DNA of 64,000 bases. It comes from an uncultured Sphingomonadaceae bacterium (GTDB taxonomy: Bacteria; Pseudomonadota; Alphaproteobacteria; Sphingomonadales; Sphingomonadaceae). This document shows, piece by piece, positions 9,762-18,897 of this stretch (its first letter is position 1; each line of letters opens with the position of its first letter). The DNA lies in NCBI GenBank assembly GCA_947493215.1, contig CANLQE010000001.1, forward strand, positions 1,861,404 through 1,925,403, given 5' to 3'. The position numbers and the translations under genes are program-made. Under the pieces are notes generated by a model that was given only the letters and a program-made list of their open reading frames with translations, was not told the origin of the DNA and did not search any database.

Positions 9762-9901
9762 TTGACAATTACCTGTCAGATCGTCATAGGCCGCGTCTTG
9801 CAATTGGCTCCGCACCCCGGTGAAGCGGTAGCCGCGTTAATCCTACAGGATTTTCGGTGCATTCCGGGACGAATTGAAACAGCAAATTAGGAGTCATTGA
9901 T
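9762..9901 (+). promoter_or_regulatory. Promoter and structured leader of rpsD
   Basis: A perfect -35 TTGACA lies at 9762-9767 with a poor -10 (CATAGG, 9785-9790). The leader then contains GCACC 9812-9816 able to pair with GGTGC 9856-9860. Inside it are a hairpin GCGG/CCGC (9825-9828 with 9832-9835, loop TAG) and the self-complementary AATCCT/AGGATT (9839-9844 with 9847-9852). CCCGG 9816-9820 can instead pair with CCGGG 9864-9868, which interlocks with the first closure. The ribosome site AGGAGT follows just before the ATG at 9902. S4 represses its own mRNA in other bacteria, so a feedback role is an inference. Confidence 0.45.
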
Positions 9902-10516
9902 ATGACGAAACGTACCAGCTCGAAATATAAACTTGATCGCCGTATGGGTGAAAATATTTGGGGCCGTCCCAAATCACCCGTCAATCGTCGCGACTATGGT
10001 CCCGGCCAACATGGTCAGCGCCGTAAAAGTAAGCTTTCCGACTATGGAATTCAGCTGCGCGCTAAGCAGAAGCTGAAAGGCTATTATGGCGACGTGACCG
10101 AAAAACAGTTCAAACGCGCTTATAAAGAAGCATCGAGCATGAAGGGTGATACCAGCCAGAACCTGATCGGTTTGCTTGAGCAGCGTTTGGATATGGTCGT
10201 TTATCGCGCCAAATTCACACCAACTATCTTTGCTGCTCGTCAGCTTGTAAGCCACGGTCACATCCGCGTGAACGGCGTAAAATGTAATGTTGCTTCGCGC
10301 AAAGTGCAGCCCGGTGATATCGTATCGCTGAGCGACAAAGCGAAAGAAATGCTATTGGTTATCGAAGCACAAAGCCTTCCAGAGCGTGACATTCCAGAAT
10401 ATGTAACGCCAGACGGCACCGACAAAGTCACCTATGTTCGCGTACCAACGCTGGATGAAGTACCTTATCCCGTAACAATGGAACCAAATCTGGTCGTCGA
10501 GTTTTACTCACGCTAA
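9902..10516 (+). CDS. rpsD: 30S ribosomal protein S4
   Basis: Primary 16S rRNA-binding protein of 204 residues that nucleates assembly of the 30S body. The N-terminus [18 protein letters not shown], the [12 protein letters not shown] segment, and the S4 RNA-binding domain at about residues 94-155 ([14 protein letters not shown]) are standard. It is a stand-alone gene, as usual in Alphaproteobacteria, rather than part of the alpha operon. It has its own promoter, a structured leader and an intrinsic terminator 20 bases after the stop. Confidence 0.99.
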   Translation: MTKRTSSKYKLDRRMGENIWGRPKSPVNRRDYGPGQHGQRRKSKLSDYGIQLRAKQKLKGYYGDVTEKQFKRAYKEASSMKGDTSQNLIGLLEQRLDMVVYRAKFTPTIFAARQLVSHGHIRVNGVKCNVASRKVQPGDIVSLSDKAKEMLLVIEAQSLPERDIPEYVTPDGTDKVTYVRVPTLDEVPYPVTMEPNLVVEFYSR

Positions 10517-10535
10517 TTAGTCCAACGATACATAC

Positions 10536-10569
10536 AAAAAAGGGCGGCCCGTTGGAGCCGCCCTTTTTT
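10536..10569. terminator. Strong bidirectional intrinsic terminator
   Basis: A perfect 13-pair stem (10536-10548 with 10557-10569) has an eight-base loop. The GC-rich core GGGCGGC/GCCGCCC is flanked by six A on one side and six T on the other. It ends rpsD on the plus strand and can serve equally for the convergent S9 peptidase gene, which ends at 10587. Confidence 0.92.
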
Positions 10570-10586
10570 GTGTCTTCAGAACAGTG

Positions 10587-12545
10587 TTACTTTGGAAGAA
10601 AAGCCGCCGATTTTTCAAGCATATCTTCGCGCGCTTCCGAATTTCTAAGGCTATGTGCCAGTTTTTTATACTTGATATATGTCACCTGCTTGCCTGCCGA
10701 TTTCAATTTGCTGTTCATTATATTGGAATGTTCTATCGCCACGTTGCGATCATAGTCCCCGTGGAAAAGCATAACGGGAGCTTTTATCTTATCAACATTC
10801 TGAGCAGGCGAGCCTTGCTTTACATGCGGCCCGCTGCCAACAAATCCCCGGGTGACTGCCCCGCTATAGTAAGCCCTTGAGTTACTTTTAAGAGTAGCGA
10901 GGTCCGTCACCGGTGCGATGGCAACAATGGCTTTGAATAAATCTGGATCCAGTACTGCGGATTGCAGTGCTGCATATCCACCATAGGACCAGCCCACGAT
11001 TGACAGGGCAGAAGGTTTGGCAATCCCCTGAGAGATCAACCATTTACCGGCATCGTTGACATCCCCAATAGATGTACGCCAAGATTGAAAGCCGTTTTCT
11101 TTGTACCATTCCTCTCCATATCCGGCGGAACCCCGGAAATTGGGCTGCAATACCGCAAAGCCCTGACTGACATAAAATTGTGCCAGCCAATCAAACCCCC
11201 ATTCGTCACGTGCGCCTGGGCCGCCGTGGGGCATTACGATTGCAGGCAAGTTTTTTGTCGCTGTGCCAACCGGCATGGTCAAATAGCCCGGGATCATTGT
11301 GCCATCGGCAGCTGGGTAGGAAATCGGCTTCACTTCCGCCAAATTGTTATTTTCAACTGATGGCCGAACACCCAACAAAGGCCGTAACTGCTTGGTCGTC
11401 TTGTCAAATAGGAAATATTGTCCCGGATCAATATCAGACCCGGCCCAGATCAGTAGTGTATTTTCATCCAGGCTCGCATCAGCGAACTGAATTGAATAAT
11501 TTTCGCCCAAAGCTTTGCCGAGTGCATTCGCCAGCTTTTGGAGTGCTGCATCAAAGTAAACGCCTTTCCGTTTATCGGTAGCATAGCTTACGCCAACCAC
11601 TCGCTGGCTTCGGCCGATTCGGATCAACGCATCTACATCAACATCATCATGTGCGAAGACGACCTGCTGTTCGGCGCTGCCGTCGAGCGCAATTGATACC
11701 AGCGCCTTGCGCCCTTTATACGGCGCAAAACCAAAGACACGGTCGGTTTTTGGATCGACCGCATAGGGGTTGAACCCTGTACGATTTGCATAGTCGAGCC
11801 TTCCCAAAGACCGCCAATCATTATCGGATTGATAAAAATATTGGATTTGGCCGCTATCAAGCTCTGTGCTGCCTTTCTTGATCCGGCTGCCTTTGACGCG
11901 GACATTGCCGACGCCGTCTGTAATATATTCGACCGCCTCATCTTTAGGTCGCTCGATCATTTTTGACTTACCAGTGATTGTGTTGATTCTTTCAACTGCC
12001 AGGCCTTCATCGAGGCTTTTGATACGCGTTCCCGCTGCACCTGTTTTTAGATGGTAGCGTGTCATCAATATTGTGTTGTCGTCTTGAGGCAGCCAATCGA
12101 TAATATTACCACCGCCTAAATTATAGCCAATGGCATTTCGTGGTGGCCGTTTACTAAGAAGCATAGGGTCGCTGCCATCAGCATTGACTGCAAACACGCT
12201 CGAAAATCCCAGAATATCACCAGCGTATTTTTCCAATCCTCCGACTTTGCAAGCCAGCCGTTCATTGGAAACCCATCCGCACCAGAATAGACTTTCAGGG
12301 TCACCAGAAGAGGTTGTCACGCGGACGGGGTTGTCACCTTTGGTAAGATCAATCGAGTATAAGTCCGTCTGTAATCCTGGACCTGGAGAGATAAAGGCTA
12401 TTTTCGTTCCATCGGGGGAAAGGCTGATACTCTGCACCGTAGGCATTGATCCAAATATCTTAGCCTGATCATTGGCCGACACCGGTATTGAAAAAGAAGA
12501 TATAAGGATAGAGGCCGCAAAAAGCGGCTTGGAAATATTCAGCAA
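10587..12545 (-). CDS. Exported S9 family peptidase (prolyl oligopeptidase type)
   Basis: Serine peptidase of 652 residues related to dipeptidyl/acylaminoacyl peptidases. It has a signal peptide (cleavage near PVSAND), an N-terminal beta-propeller with SLSPDGTKIAFI-like blades to about residue 380, and a C-terminal alpha/beta hydrolase domain. The catalytic Ser is in GWSYGGY, the Asp in HGDYDRNV and the His in KLAHSL. The gene starts with TTG, backed by a strong AGGGGG five bases upstream; the next Met comes after the signal peptide. Likely periplasmic, cutting short peptides. It is divergent from the M28 peptidase gene, 188 bases away. Confidence 0.92.
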   Translation of the reverse strand: MLNISKPLFAASILISSFSIPVSANDQAKIFGSMPTVQSISLSPDGTKIAFISPGPGLQTDLYSIDLTKGDNPVRVTTSSGDPESLFWCGWVSNERLACKVGGLEKYAGDILGFSSVFAVNADGSDPMLLSKRPPRNAIGYNLGGGNIIDWLPQDDNTILMTRYHLKTGAAGTRIKSLDEGLAVERINTITGKSKMIERPKDEAVEYITDGVGNVRVKGSRIKKGSTELDSGQIQYFYQSDNDWRSLGRLDYANRTGFNPYAVDPKTDRVFGFAPYKGRKALVSIALDGSAEQQVVFAHDDVDVDALIRIGRSQRVVGVSYATDKRKGVYFDAALQKLANALGKALGENYSIQFADASLDENTLLIWAGSDIDPGQYFLFDKTTKQLRPLLGVRPSVENNNLAEVKPISYPAADGTMIPGYLTMPVGTATKNLPAIVMPHGGPGARDEWGFDWLAQFYVSQGFAVLQPNFRGSAGYGEEWYKENGFQSWRTSIGDVNDAGKWLISQGIAKPSALSIVGWSYGGYAALQSAVLDPDLFKAIVAIAPVTDLATLKSNSRAYYSGAVTRGFVGSGPHVKQGSPAQNVDKIKAPVMLFHGDYDRNVAIEHSNIMNSKLKSAGKQVTYIKYKKLAHSLRNSEAREDMLEKSAAFLPK

Positions 12546-12733
12546 CGATGCCCCCTGATATTAGAATACTGTAAACTGCCTGTCTCTCGCAGTATCAGCA
12601 AGACTAATTCAGAACGCAAGAGTGAATCTGTATTTCAACGTTTATTTGATGCGCACATAGCTTGCGCTGGGCACCGGTCTCTGTCACTAATCCCGGCATA
12701 GCCGAAAGGCGAAGTTTTATATGAGGATCTGAA

Positions 12734-14413
12734 ATGCAAAAGAAATGGTTGGCTCTCACGCTGATACCGGCGCTGGCTTTGGCGTCTTGTGTAATACAGG
12801 TGGATGATGCCGAAAATGCTGTCCCACTGCCAAAGGTTGCTGCACCGGAGTTATCGCTCGATACGATGCGCGATATTACGCAGGAATTGTCTTCTGATGC
12901 CTATGAAGGCCGTGCTCCTGGCACTGCGGGCGAAGAAAAGACGCTGGCTCTCCTCACCAAGAAATTCGCTGAAGTTGGAATAGAACCAGGCAATGGCGAC
13001 AGTTGGTTCCAAGATGTGCCACTGGTTGAAATTGAAGCGAAAAATGTGTCCGATCTCACCATCAAAGGTGGCACTGGCGATATGAGCTTCAAATATGGTC
13101 CTGAAATGGTCATCACATCCTATCAGGAACAGCCGAAAATCGATGTTGCAGATAGCGAGCTAGTCTTTGTCGGCTACGGCATTAACGCGCCCGAGCGGGA
13201 GTGGAACGACTATGAAGGTGTTGATGTCAAAGGCAAAACGGTCGTCATCTTAGTGAACGATCCGGATTTCGGTACCGAAAGCCTTGAAGGTGAATTTGGT
13301 GGTCGGGCGATGACCTATTATGGCCGTTGGACCTATAAATATGAAGAAGCAGCGCGTCAGGGCGCAGCCGCAGCGCTTATCATTCATGATACAGCGCCAG
13401 CAGCTTATGGTTGGAATGTTGTTGAATCCAGCTGGAGCGGACCGCAATTTTATGCCCAATCTGCCAATGGCGGTGCCGATCAGACCAAAGCCAATGGCTG
13501 GGTTCAAAAAGATGTTGCAGCCAAGATTTTCGCCAGCGCGGGTCAGGATCTGGAAAAGATGATGACTGCTGCGAAGGACAAAGCCTTCAAAGCGGTACCA
13601 TTGGGTGTGACCGCTTCGATGTCCTTTGAAAATGACATCAGCAAGATGAACAGCAAAAACGTCATCGGGATGATCAAGGGCAAGACCCGTCCGGATGAAT
13701 ATGTTCTCTATACGGCGCATTGGGATCATTTGGGTCGCTGTAAACCAGCACCAGATGGTGATGATATTTGCAATGGCGCAGTAGATAACGCGACTGGAAC
13801 TGCCGCATTGGTGGCTCTGGCCGAGGCGCATGTCAAAGCCGGCGCACCGGATCGCAGTATCATCTTCTTGGCGGTAACGGCCGAAGAATCCGGCCTGCTG
13901 GGTTCCAAATATTATGCTGAAAATCCAATCTATCCGCTCAGCAAGACAGTTGGTGGCGTGAATATGGATGCCTTTGGCATGGCTGGCCCTGCGAAAAATG
14001 TCGTGGTGGTTGGTAAGGGCAAGTCGCAACTGGATCGCTATCTGGAAGGTGCATTGACCGTCGATGGGCGTATTGCGGAAGCTGAGCCAACGCCGGAAAA
14101 AGGCTTCTACTATCGCTCTGATCATTTCAGCTTTGCCAAATTGGGCGTGCCGATGATCTATTTTGAAGGTGGCGAAGACTTGGTCGAAGGTGGTCGTGCT
14201 GCCGGCGAAGCGATCAGCCAAGACTATACCGAGAATCGCTATCATGGGCCAAAGGATGAATTTAATCCCGATTGGAACTGGGACGGCGTCATGGGTGACC
14301 TGAAAGTCTATTATACCGTTGCACGGATGTTGGCGATGACGGAAGATTGGCCGAACTGGAATGAAGGCGATGAATTCCGTGACATTCGCGATAAGAGTCG
14401 CGCTGGAAGTTAA
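12734..14413 (+). CDS. M28 family zinc metallopeptidase, lipoprotein
   Basis: Exported aminopeptidase-type protein of 559 residues with a lipobox (ALASC) near residue 19, so probably membrane-anchored. It has a PA-domain insert at about 130-290 and an M28 catalytic domain after it. All metal ligands of the two-zinc site can be seen: His/Asp in AHWDHLG, Asp in GAVDNATG, Glu-Glu in TAEESGLLG, Asp in VNMDAFG and His in YRSDHFSF. GAGG lies before the ATG. Together with the divergent S9 peptidase it suggests a peptide-scavenging locus. Confidence 0.93.
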   Translation: MQKKWLALTLIPALALASCVIQVDDAENAVPLPKVAAPELSLDTMRDITQELSSDAYEGRAPGTAGEEKTLALLTKKFAEVGIEPGNGDSWFQDVPLVEIEAKNVSDLTIKGGTGDMSFKYGPEMVITSYQEQPKIDVADSELVFVGYGINAPEREWNDYEGVDVKGKTVVILVNDPDFGTESLEGEFGGRAMTYYGRWTYKYEEAARQGAAAALIIHDTAPAAYGWNVVESSWSGPQFYAQSANGGADQTKANGWVQKDVAAKIFASAGQDLEKMMTAAKDKAFKAVPLGVTASMSFENDISKMNSKNVIGMIKGKTRPDEYVLYTAHWDHLGRCKPAPDGDDICNGAVDNATGTAALVALAEAHVKAGAPDRSIIFLAVTAEESGLLGSKYYAENPIYPLSKTVGGVNMDAFGMAGPAKNVVVVGKGKSQLDRYLEGALTVDGRIAEAEPTPEKGFYYRSDHFSFAKLGVPMIYFEGGEDLVEGGRAAGEAISQDYTENRYHGPKDEFNPDWNWDGVMGDLKVYYTVARMLAMTEDWPNWNEGDEFRDIRDKSRAGS

Positions 14414-14435
14414 TCGTTAGTAATTTCGATTGACG

Positions 14436-15413
14436 ATGAGATGGCCCGCCGAATGGGAACCGCATGAAGCGGTCTGGATCGGCTTTCCCGGTAATCCACG
14501 AGAATGGCCTGAACAATTGGCGGAGGCGCAGCGCGAAGTTGCCGCTTTCGCCAATGCCATTTGCGATGCTGGCGATGGCGAGCGGGTCATGCTTGTTTGC
14601 CGGGATCAGCATGATGCTGATCAGGCTGCGGTGCTGGCCGATGATCTCGTTGAAATATTAGTCGAACCCTTTGGCGATATTTGGTTACGCGATACCGGTC
14701 CGATCATAACGGTCGCTGGCAGCGATCGTCGGGCCCATGATTTCCGCTTCAATGGCTGGGGCCGCAAGTTTGAAATGGCGGGCGATCAGGATATCGGTCT
14801 GCGCCTTGCTGCCTTAACGGGAATCGATATCCTCTCGCATGATTGGGTGTTGGAAGGTGGGGCGATAGATGGTGACGGCGCTGGCAATCTCGTCACAACG
14901 GAACAATGCGTGCTCAATCCCAATCGTAACAGTGATCTGGCAAAGGATCAGGCGAGCAAATATTTGCGACAGGCTTTTAATATCGCGAATATATGTTGGC
15001 TTGGTGACGGACTGATAGCCGATCACACGGACGGTCATGTTGACAATCTTGCGCGTTTTGTCGCGGAGGGTCAGATAGCGATTCCAGAAGCTAGCGATGC
15101 TGATGATCCTAATCACGACATATTCGATGGCGCTGCACGCCGCGCCACTGCCGGTGGTTTAGACGTGGTTCGCATTCCTTCGGTCGGCAAATATGAAATT
15201 GACGGGAGCATTGCACCGGCAAGCTATATGAATTTCTACATTGGCAACAATGTTGTAGCCGTTCCGCAGTATAGAGTAAAATCGGATGGTGCGGCGGTGG
15301 CGGCAATAGCGAAGTTATTTCCGAACCAAAAGGTGATGGGATTGCCTAGCAAGGCCTTGTTGCACGGCGGCGGGAGCTTCCACTGTATCTCGCAACAAAT
15401 TCCGCGACGTTGA
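14436..15413 (+). CDS. aguA: Agmatine deiminase
   Basis: Converts agmatine to N-carbamoylputrescine and ammonia, the first step of the arginine-decarboxylase route to putrescine. The 325-residue protein has the guanidine-modifying fold with DIWLRDTGP at about residues 78-86, DHTDGHVDN with the catalytic His, and Cys317 in GGGSFHCIS near the C-terminus. The start at ATG 14436 gives the family N-terminus MRWPAEWEPHE; a TTG two codons earlier is less likely. Its partner aguB is 3.8 kb downstream on the same strand. Confidence 0.95.
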   Translation: MRWPAEWEPHEAVWIGFPGNPREWPEQLAEAQREVAAFANAICDAGDGERVMLVCRDQHDADQAAVLADDLVEILVEPFGDIWLRDTGPIITVAGSDRRAHDFRFNGWGRKFEMAGDQDIGLRLAALTGIDILSHDWVLEGGAIDGDGAGNLVTTEQCVLNPNRNSDLAKDQASKYLRQAFNIANICWLGDGLIADHTDGHVDNLARFVAEGQIAIPEASDADDPNHDIFDGAARRATAGGLDVVRIPSVGKYEIDGSIAPASYMNFYIGNNVVAVPQYRVKSDGAAVAAIAKLFPNQKVMGLPSKALLHGGGSFHCISQQIPRR

Positions 15414-15464
15414 TTGTTTGTAACATCTGCGGGTTTTAAGCGAACTATGTTTGAGGGAAGCAAA

Positions 15465-15509
15465 ATGCTAATCCCTGTTTTGGCAATTTTGGGGATAGGT
15501 AATGGCTGA
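15465..15509 (+). CDS. Possible 14-residue leader peptide overlapping the next gene
   Basis: A tiny frame (MLIPVLAILGIGNG) begins at ATG 15465 with a very good ribosome site, GAGGGAAG, ending four bases upstream. Its TGA (15507-15509) lies inside the next gene, whose ATG is at 15502. Ribosomes ending here would be in place to start the downstream gene. It may be a real leader or coupling peptide, or chance. It is too short for codon evidence. Confidence 0.35.
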   Translation: MLIPVLAILGIGNG

Positions 15510-17022
15510 CGGTATTTTGAGTGTTTTGAGCACGCTCACCTATATTTTGGTATTTTTGCTGGGCCTTGGTTTGGCAGTTGTTATCGCCCTATTCGCAATA
15601 GACGTGACGCAGAAACAAGACGCGGTGCGCCGTAACTATCCGGTCATCGGCCGTTTCCGTCATTTGTTCAGTAGTCTGGGTGAATTTTTCCGGCAATATT
15701 TCTTCGCCATGGATCGCGAAGAACTGCCGTTTAACCGGGCCGAGCGGGAATGGGTTGGCCGCGCAGCCAAAGGCACCGGTAATACCATTGCTTTTGGGTC
15801 GACGAAAAACCTCGATCCGGCAGGTACGCCGATTTTCATTAATTGCCCGTTTCCGACTTTGGAAAAAGATGCTGCGGAAACCGCGAGCTGCACATTGGGG
15901 CCCTATTGCGAGAAACCCTATGAGGCGAAATCCCTGTTTAACGTTTCCGCGATGAGCTTTGGGGCGCTGTCTGTGCCTGCGGTTCAGGCGCTGTCTCATG
16001 GCGCCAAGATGGCCGGATGCTGGATGAATACCGGGGAGGGTGGTTTGTCACCCTATCATCTTGAAGGTGGCTGCGACATTGTCTTTCAGATCGGTACGGC
16101 CAAATATGGTGTCCGCAATGATGATGGCAGCCTGAGTGACGACAAGTTGCGCGCGATAGCCGAACACGAACAGGTTCGCATGTTTGAGATTAAAATGTCG
16201 CAGGGCGCAAAACCGGGCAAGGGCGGTATCCTGCCAGCAGAGAAGGTGACCGAGACCATCGCGAAAGTGCGCGGCATTCCGGAAGGTGAAGCGTCGATTT
16301 CTCCCAACCGTCATCCTGAAATTAACAGCGTCGACGACATGCTGGATTTCATTGCCCATGTTCGCAACGTTACCGGCAAGCCCACGGGCATCAAGGCCGT
16401 GGTCGGCGCATATGGATGGCTCGAAAGCCTTTGTGAAGAAATTCACCGTCGGGGTATCGAAAGCGCACCAGATTTTTTCACTCTCGACGGCGGTGACGGC
16501 GGGACCGGCGCCGCACCAATGCCGTTGATGGACAATGTCGGTTTGCAGCTGGATGAAAGCCTGCCGATCCTGTCGGACATTTTGCACAAATATGATTTGC
16601 GTCAGCGCGTACGCATCATTGCATCGGGGAAAAGAATTACTCCGAGCGAGGTCGCCTGGGCGATCTGTGCCGGCGCGGATTTCGTCAACAGCGCGCGCGG
16701 TTTCATGTTCTCGCTGGGCTGTATTCAGGCAATGAAATGCAATAAAAATACATGCCCGACTGGCATCACCACTCATGACCCCCGCCTGCAGCGGGGGCTT
16801 GATCCATCAGACAAGAAGGTCAAGGTCGCGAACTATTGTAAAAGCCTTGTCCATGAGGTGGAAGTTCTGGCCCATAGCTGCGGTGTCGATGAGCCTCGAC
16901 AACTGGGCCGCAAGCATGTCCGTATTGTGCAAGATAGTGGCAAGTCTATTCCTTTGGATGAACTCTATCCGCGACCAGAGGTTTTGAAACAATTCAAGGC
17001 GATAGAACCCGTCTCTGGATAA
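15502..17022 (+). CDS. FMN-binding glutamate synthase domain protein
   Basis: Protein of 506 residues matching the central FMN-binding domain of the glutamate synthase large subunit (GltB), as a stand-alone family. One N-terminal membrane helix (about residues 8-30) anchors it. The catalytic barrel carries MSFGALS, NTGEGG, the MSQGAKPGKGG loop and DGGDGGTGAAP, and a Cys cluster near CIQAMKCNKNTCPTGI suggests an Fe-S site as in GltB. It lacks the glutamine amidotransferase domain, so ammonia-dependent or other amide chemistry is possible. It sits between agmatine deiminase and N-carbamoylputrescine amidase, both of which release ammonia. A short coupled frame precedes it. Confidence 0.9.
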   Translation: MADGILSVLSTLTYILVFLLGLGLAVVIALFAIDVTQKQDAVRRNYPVIGRFRHLFSSLGEFFRQYFFAMDREELPFNRAEREWVGRAAKGTGNTIAFGSTKNLDPAGTPIFINCPFPTLEKDAAETASCTLGPYCEKPYEAKSLFNVSAMSFGALSVPAVQALSHGAKMAGCWMNTGEGGLSPYHLEGGCDIVFQIGTAKYGVRNDDGSLSDDKLRAIAEHEQVRMFEIKMSQGAKPGKGGILPAEKVTETIAKVRGIPEGEASISPNRHPEINSVDDMLDFIAHVRNVTGKPTGIKAVVGAYGWLESLCEEIHRRGIESAPDFFTLDGGDGGTGAAPMPLMDNVGLQLDESLPILSDILHKYDLRQRVRIIASGKRITPSEVAWAICAGADFVNSARGFMFSLGCIQAMKCNKNTCPTGITTHDPRLQRGLDPSDKKVKVANYCKSLVHEVEVLAHSCGVDEPRQLGRKHVRIVQDSGKSIPLDELYPRPEVLKQFKAIEPVSG

Positions 17023-17098
17023 ACCGCTTTGCATGACCGCGAAGGTGATTTATGCCTCGTCGGTAGAGAGATTTTCCCTATCTGAAAGGCCTGATTGA

Positions 17099-17959
17099 AT
17101 GACCAAGAAAATCATATTCGCTGGTGTCGCAACTGCACTATTAGCAACAGTGGCGGTGCCCGCAGTGGCAAAACATCACGCTGAAGACGAAGCGGTGCAT
17201 AGTGATGCCAGCCTGATGGCGGCAATCAAGAATGATCGGCGCAAAGATGACAAGGTGCGTGACGTCTATCGGAACCCTGCCGAAACGCTGGCATTTTTTC
17301 AGATCAAACCAACACATACAGTCGCTGAATATGGACCAGGCGGCGGATGGTACACGCGGATATTGCTTCCTTATTTAAGCGCCAACGGAAAATATGTCGC
17401 AGTTAACGGGAATAGCGACAGCACGAATTTTACCGACCGCGCGCGCGAAGGGCGCTCAAAAAGCTGGCCGGAACGTTTTCCGGATGCGGCATCCAAATGG
17501 ACTGGCGTTGCTGCTGACAATATTGCCGCTTTTGAAAGCGACGAAGTTCCTGACGAGATGAAAGGAAAGATTGACCGGATTGTGATCTTTCGGTCGCTGC
17601 ATGGGATGCTCAACGGTAACCGCGCGGATTCCGAATTGCGCGCTTTGCGGGATGTTCTCGCCGACGATGGCATGGTCGGTGTGGTTCAACATCGCGCAAA
17701 TGCAGATGCACCCTATGCAATGTCGAAGGGGACCAAAGGCTATCTGAAGCAAAGCTCGGTTGTCGCCCTGTTCGAATTGAACGGATTTGAACTGGTTGAG
17801 GCATCTGAGATAAATGCCAATCCCAAAGATACAAAAGATTATGAGAAGGGCGTCTGGACTCTGCCCCCTGTTCTGACCAACAAGGAAGAAGGCAAGGCCA
17901 AATATGAAGCCATTGGCGAATCCGATCGTATGACCTTATTGTTCAAAAAGCGCGCCTAA
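17099..17959 (+). CDS. Exported methyltransferase-like protein (COG4798), copy 1
   Basis: Protein of 286 residues with a signal peptide (ends near AVAKHH) and a class I methyltransferase-like fold. The SAM loop reads VAEYGPGGGWYTRIL at about residues 75-89. Such proteins are annotated as predicted methyltransferases, yet they are exported and their substrate is unknown. It is followed after 50 bases by a paralogue with the same layout and near-identical C-terminal blocks (EINANPKDT, GVWTLPP, GESDRMTLLFKK). AAAGG precedes the ATG. It is part of the aguA-aguB interval. Confidence 0.85.
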   Translation: MTKKIIFAGVATALLATVAVPAVAKHHAEDEAVHSDASLMAAIKNDRRKDDKVRDVYRNPAETLAFFQIKPTHTVAEYGPGGGWYTRILLPYLSANGKYVAVNGNSDSTNFTDRAREGRSKSWPERFPDAASKWTGVAADNIAAFESDEVPDEMKGKIDRIVIFRSLHGMLNGNRADSELRALRDVLADDGMVGVVQHRANADAPYAMSKGTKGYLKQSSVVALFELNGFELVEASEINANPKDTKDYEKGVWTLPPVLTNKEEGKAKYEAIGESDRMTLLFKKRA

Positions 17960-18009
17960 CCTCTCAACCGAACATGGCTCTATACCTCTTTGCCAGAGGA
18001 AGTGGATGA

Positions 18010-18882
18010 ATGAAGGGAAAGAAGATGAACAAGAAACTGATTACCATAGGTGCTTTTACCGCCCTCGGAGTGGCCGCCGTTGCGCCGGTTGCCGCAAAAC
18101 ATCATACCAAAGATGGACTGTCCCATAGCGAAACCAATTTACGCACCATCATAACGCATGAACGCCGTGCGGAAGATCAGACTCGCGATAAATATCGGCA
18201 TCCTGTTGAAACCATCGGTTTCTTTGGCATAGAGCCGGATGATATCGTAGTGGAATATGTGCCCGGTGGTGGTTGGTATTCGAAAATCCTAGCGCCTTAT
18301 GTTGCGGAAAAGGGAAAGTTCATTGGTTTGACCTTCGCACCTGATCCTTTGCCATTTGATGATGAAGCAAAAGAGCGCATTCGGAATTTCCCGACCAAAT
18401 TTCCGAATGATGTTGCTGGATGGACTGGTCTGCTGGCTACAAAATTCGCAGCCTATACCGCTGACAAGGTTCCAGAGGATGTCAACGGCACTGCAGATTT
18501 CGTTATCATCCCGCGCATGATGCACAACTTGATGCGCTGGAATTTGGCGGATAGCGAAATTAAGGTGATGCGCAATATGCTGAAGGATGGGGGCCATATC
18601 GGCATCATCCAGCACCGCGCCAAGGACGGCACGCCATTTAGCTACGCCGACGGCAACAAGGGCTATTTGCGCACCGACACGGTCGTGAAATTCATGGAAG
18701 CACATGGTTTTGAGTTGACCAAGCAGTCTGAAATCAATGCCAATCCAAAAGATACCGCAGACTATCCTAAAGGCGTTTGGACGCTGCCACCACGCTATGC
18801 CGAAGGGGATATCGACAAGGCAAAATATACCGCCATTGGAGAATCCGATCGCATGACCTTACTGTTTAAAAAACTACCTTGA
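18010..18882 (+). CDS. Exported methyltransferase-like protein (COG4798), copy 2
   Basis: Tandem paralogue of the preceding gene, 290 residues, with a signal peptide ending near PVAAKHH and the SAM-type loop VVEYVPGGGWYSKIL. The first loop glycine of copy 1 (EYGPGGG) is Val here (EYVPGGG), so cofactor binding may differ. An SD of AGAGGAAG supports the start at 18010; the ATG at 18025 aligns better with copy 1 and has AAGGGA before it. The function is unknown; the duplication suggests two related substrates or a hetero-pair. Confidence 0.83.
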   Translation: MKGKKMNKKLITIGAFTALGVAAVAPVAAKHHTKDGLSHSETNLRTIITHERRAEDQTRDKYRHPVETIGFFGIEPDDIVVEYVPGGGWYSKILAPYVAEKGKFIGLTFAPDPLPFDDEAKERIRNFPTKFPNDVAGWTGLLATKFAAYTADKVPEDVNGTADFVIIPRMMHNLMRWNLADSEIKVMRNMLKDGGHIGIIQHRAKDGTPFSYADGNKGYLRTDTVVKFMEAHGFELTKQSEINANPKDTADYPKGVWTLPPRYAEGDIDKAKYTAIGESDRMTLLFKKLP

Positions 18883-18897
18883 CCGCCTTGGCCCGCC

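Noticed and set aside
13250-14245. Antisense open frame of 331 residues inside the M28 lipoprotein gene
   Set aside because: The sense strand has complete M28 ligands; the antisense product is His/Ile-rich without domain or ribosome site.
16048-16776. Antisense open frame of 242 residues inside the glutamate-synthase-domain gene
   Set aside because: Overlaps conserved GltB motifs on the other strand; no protein-like features.
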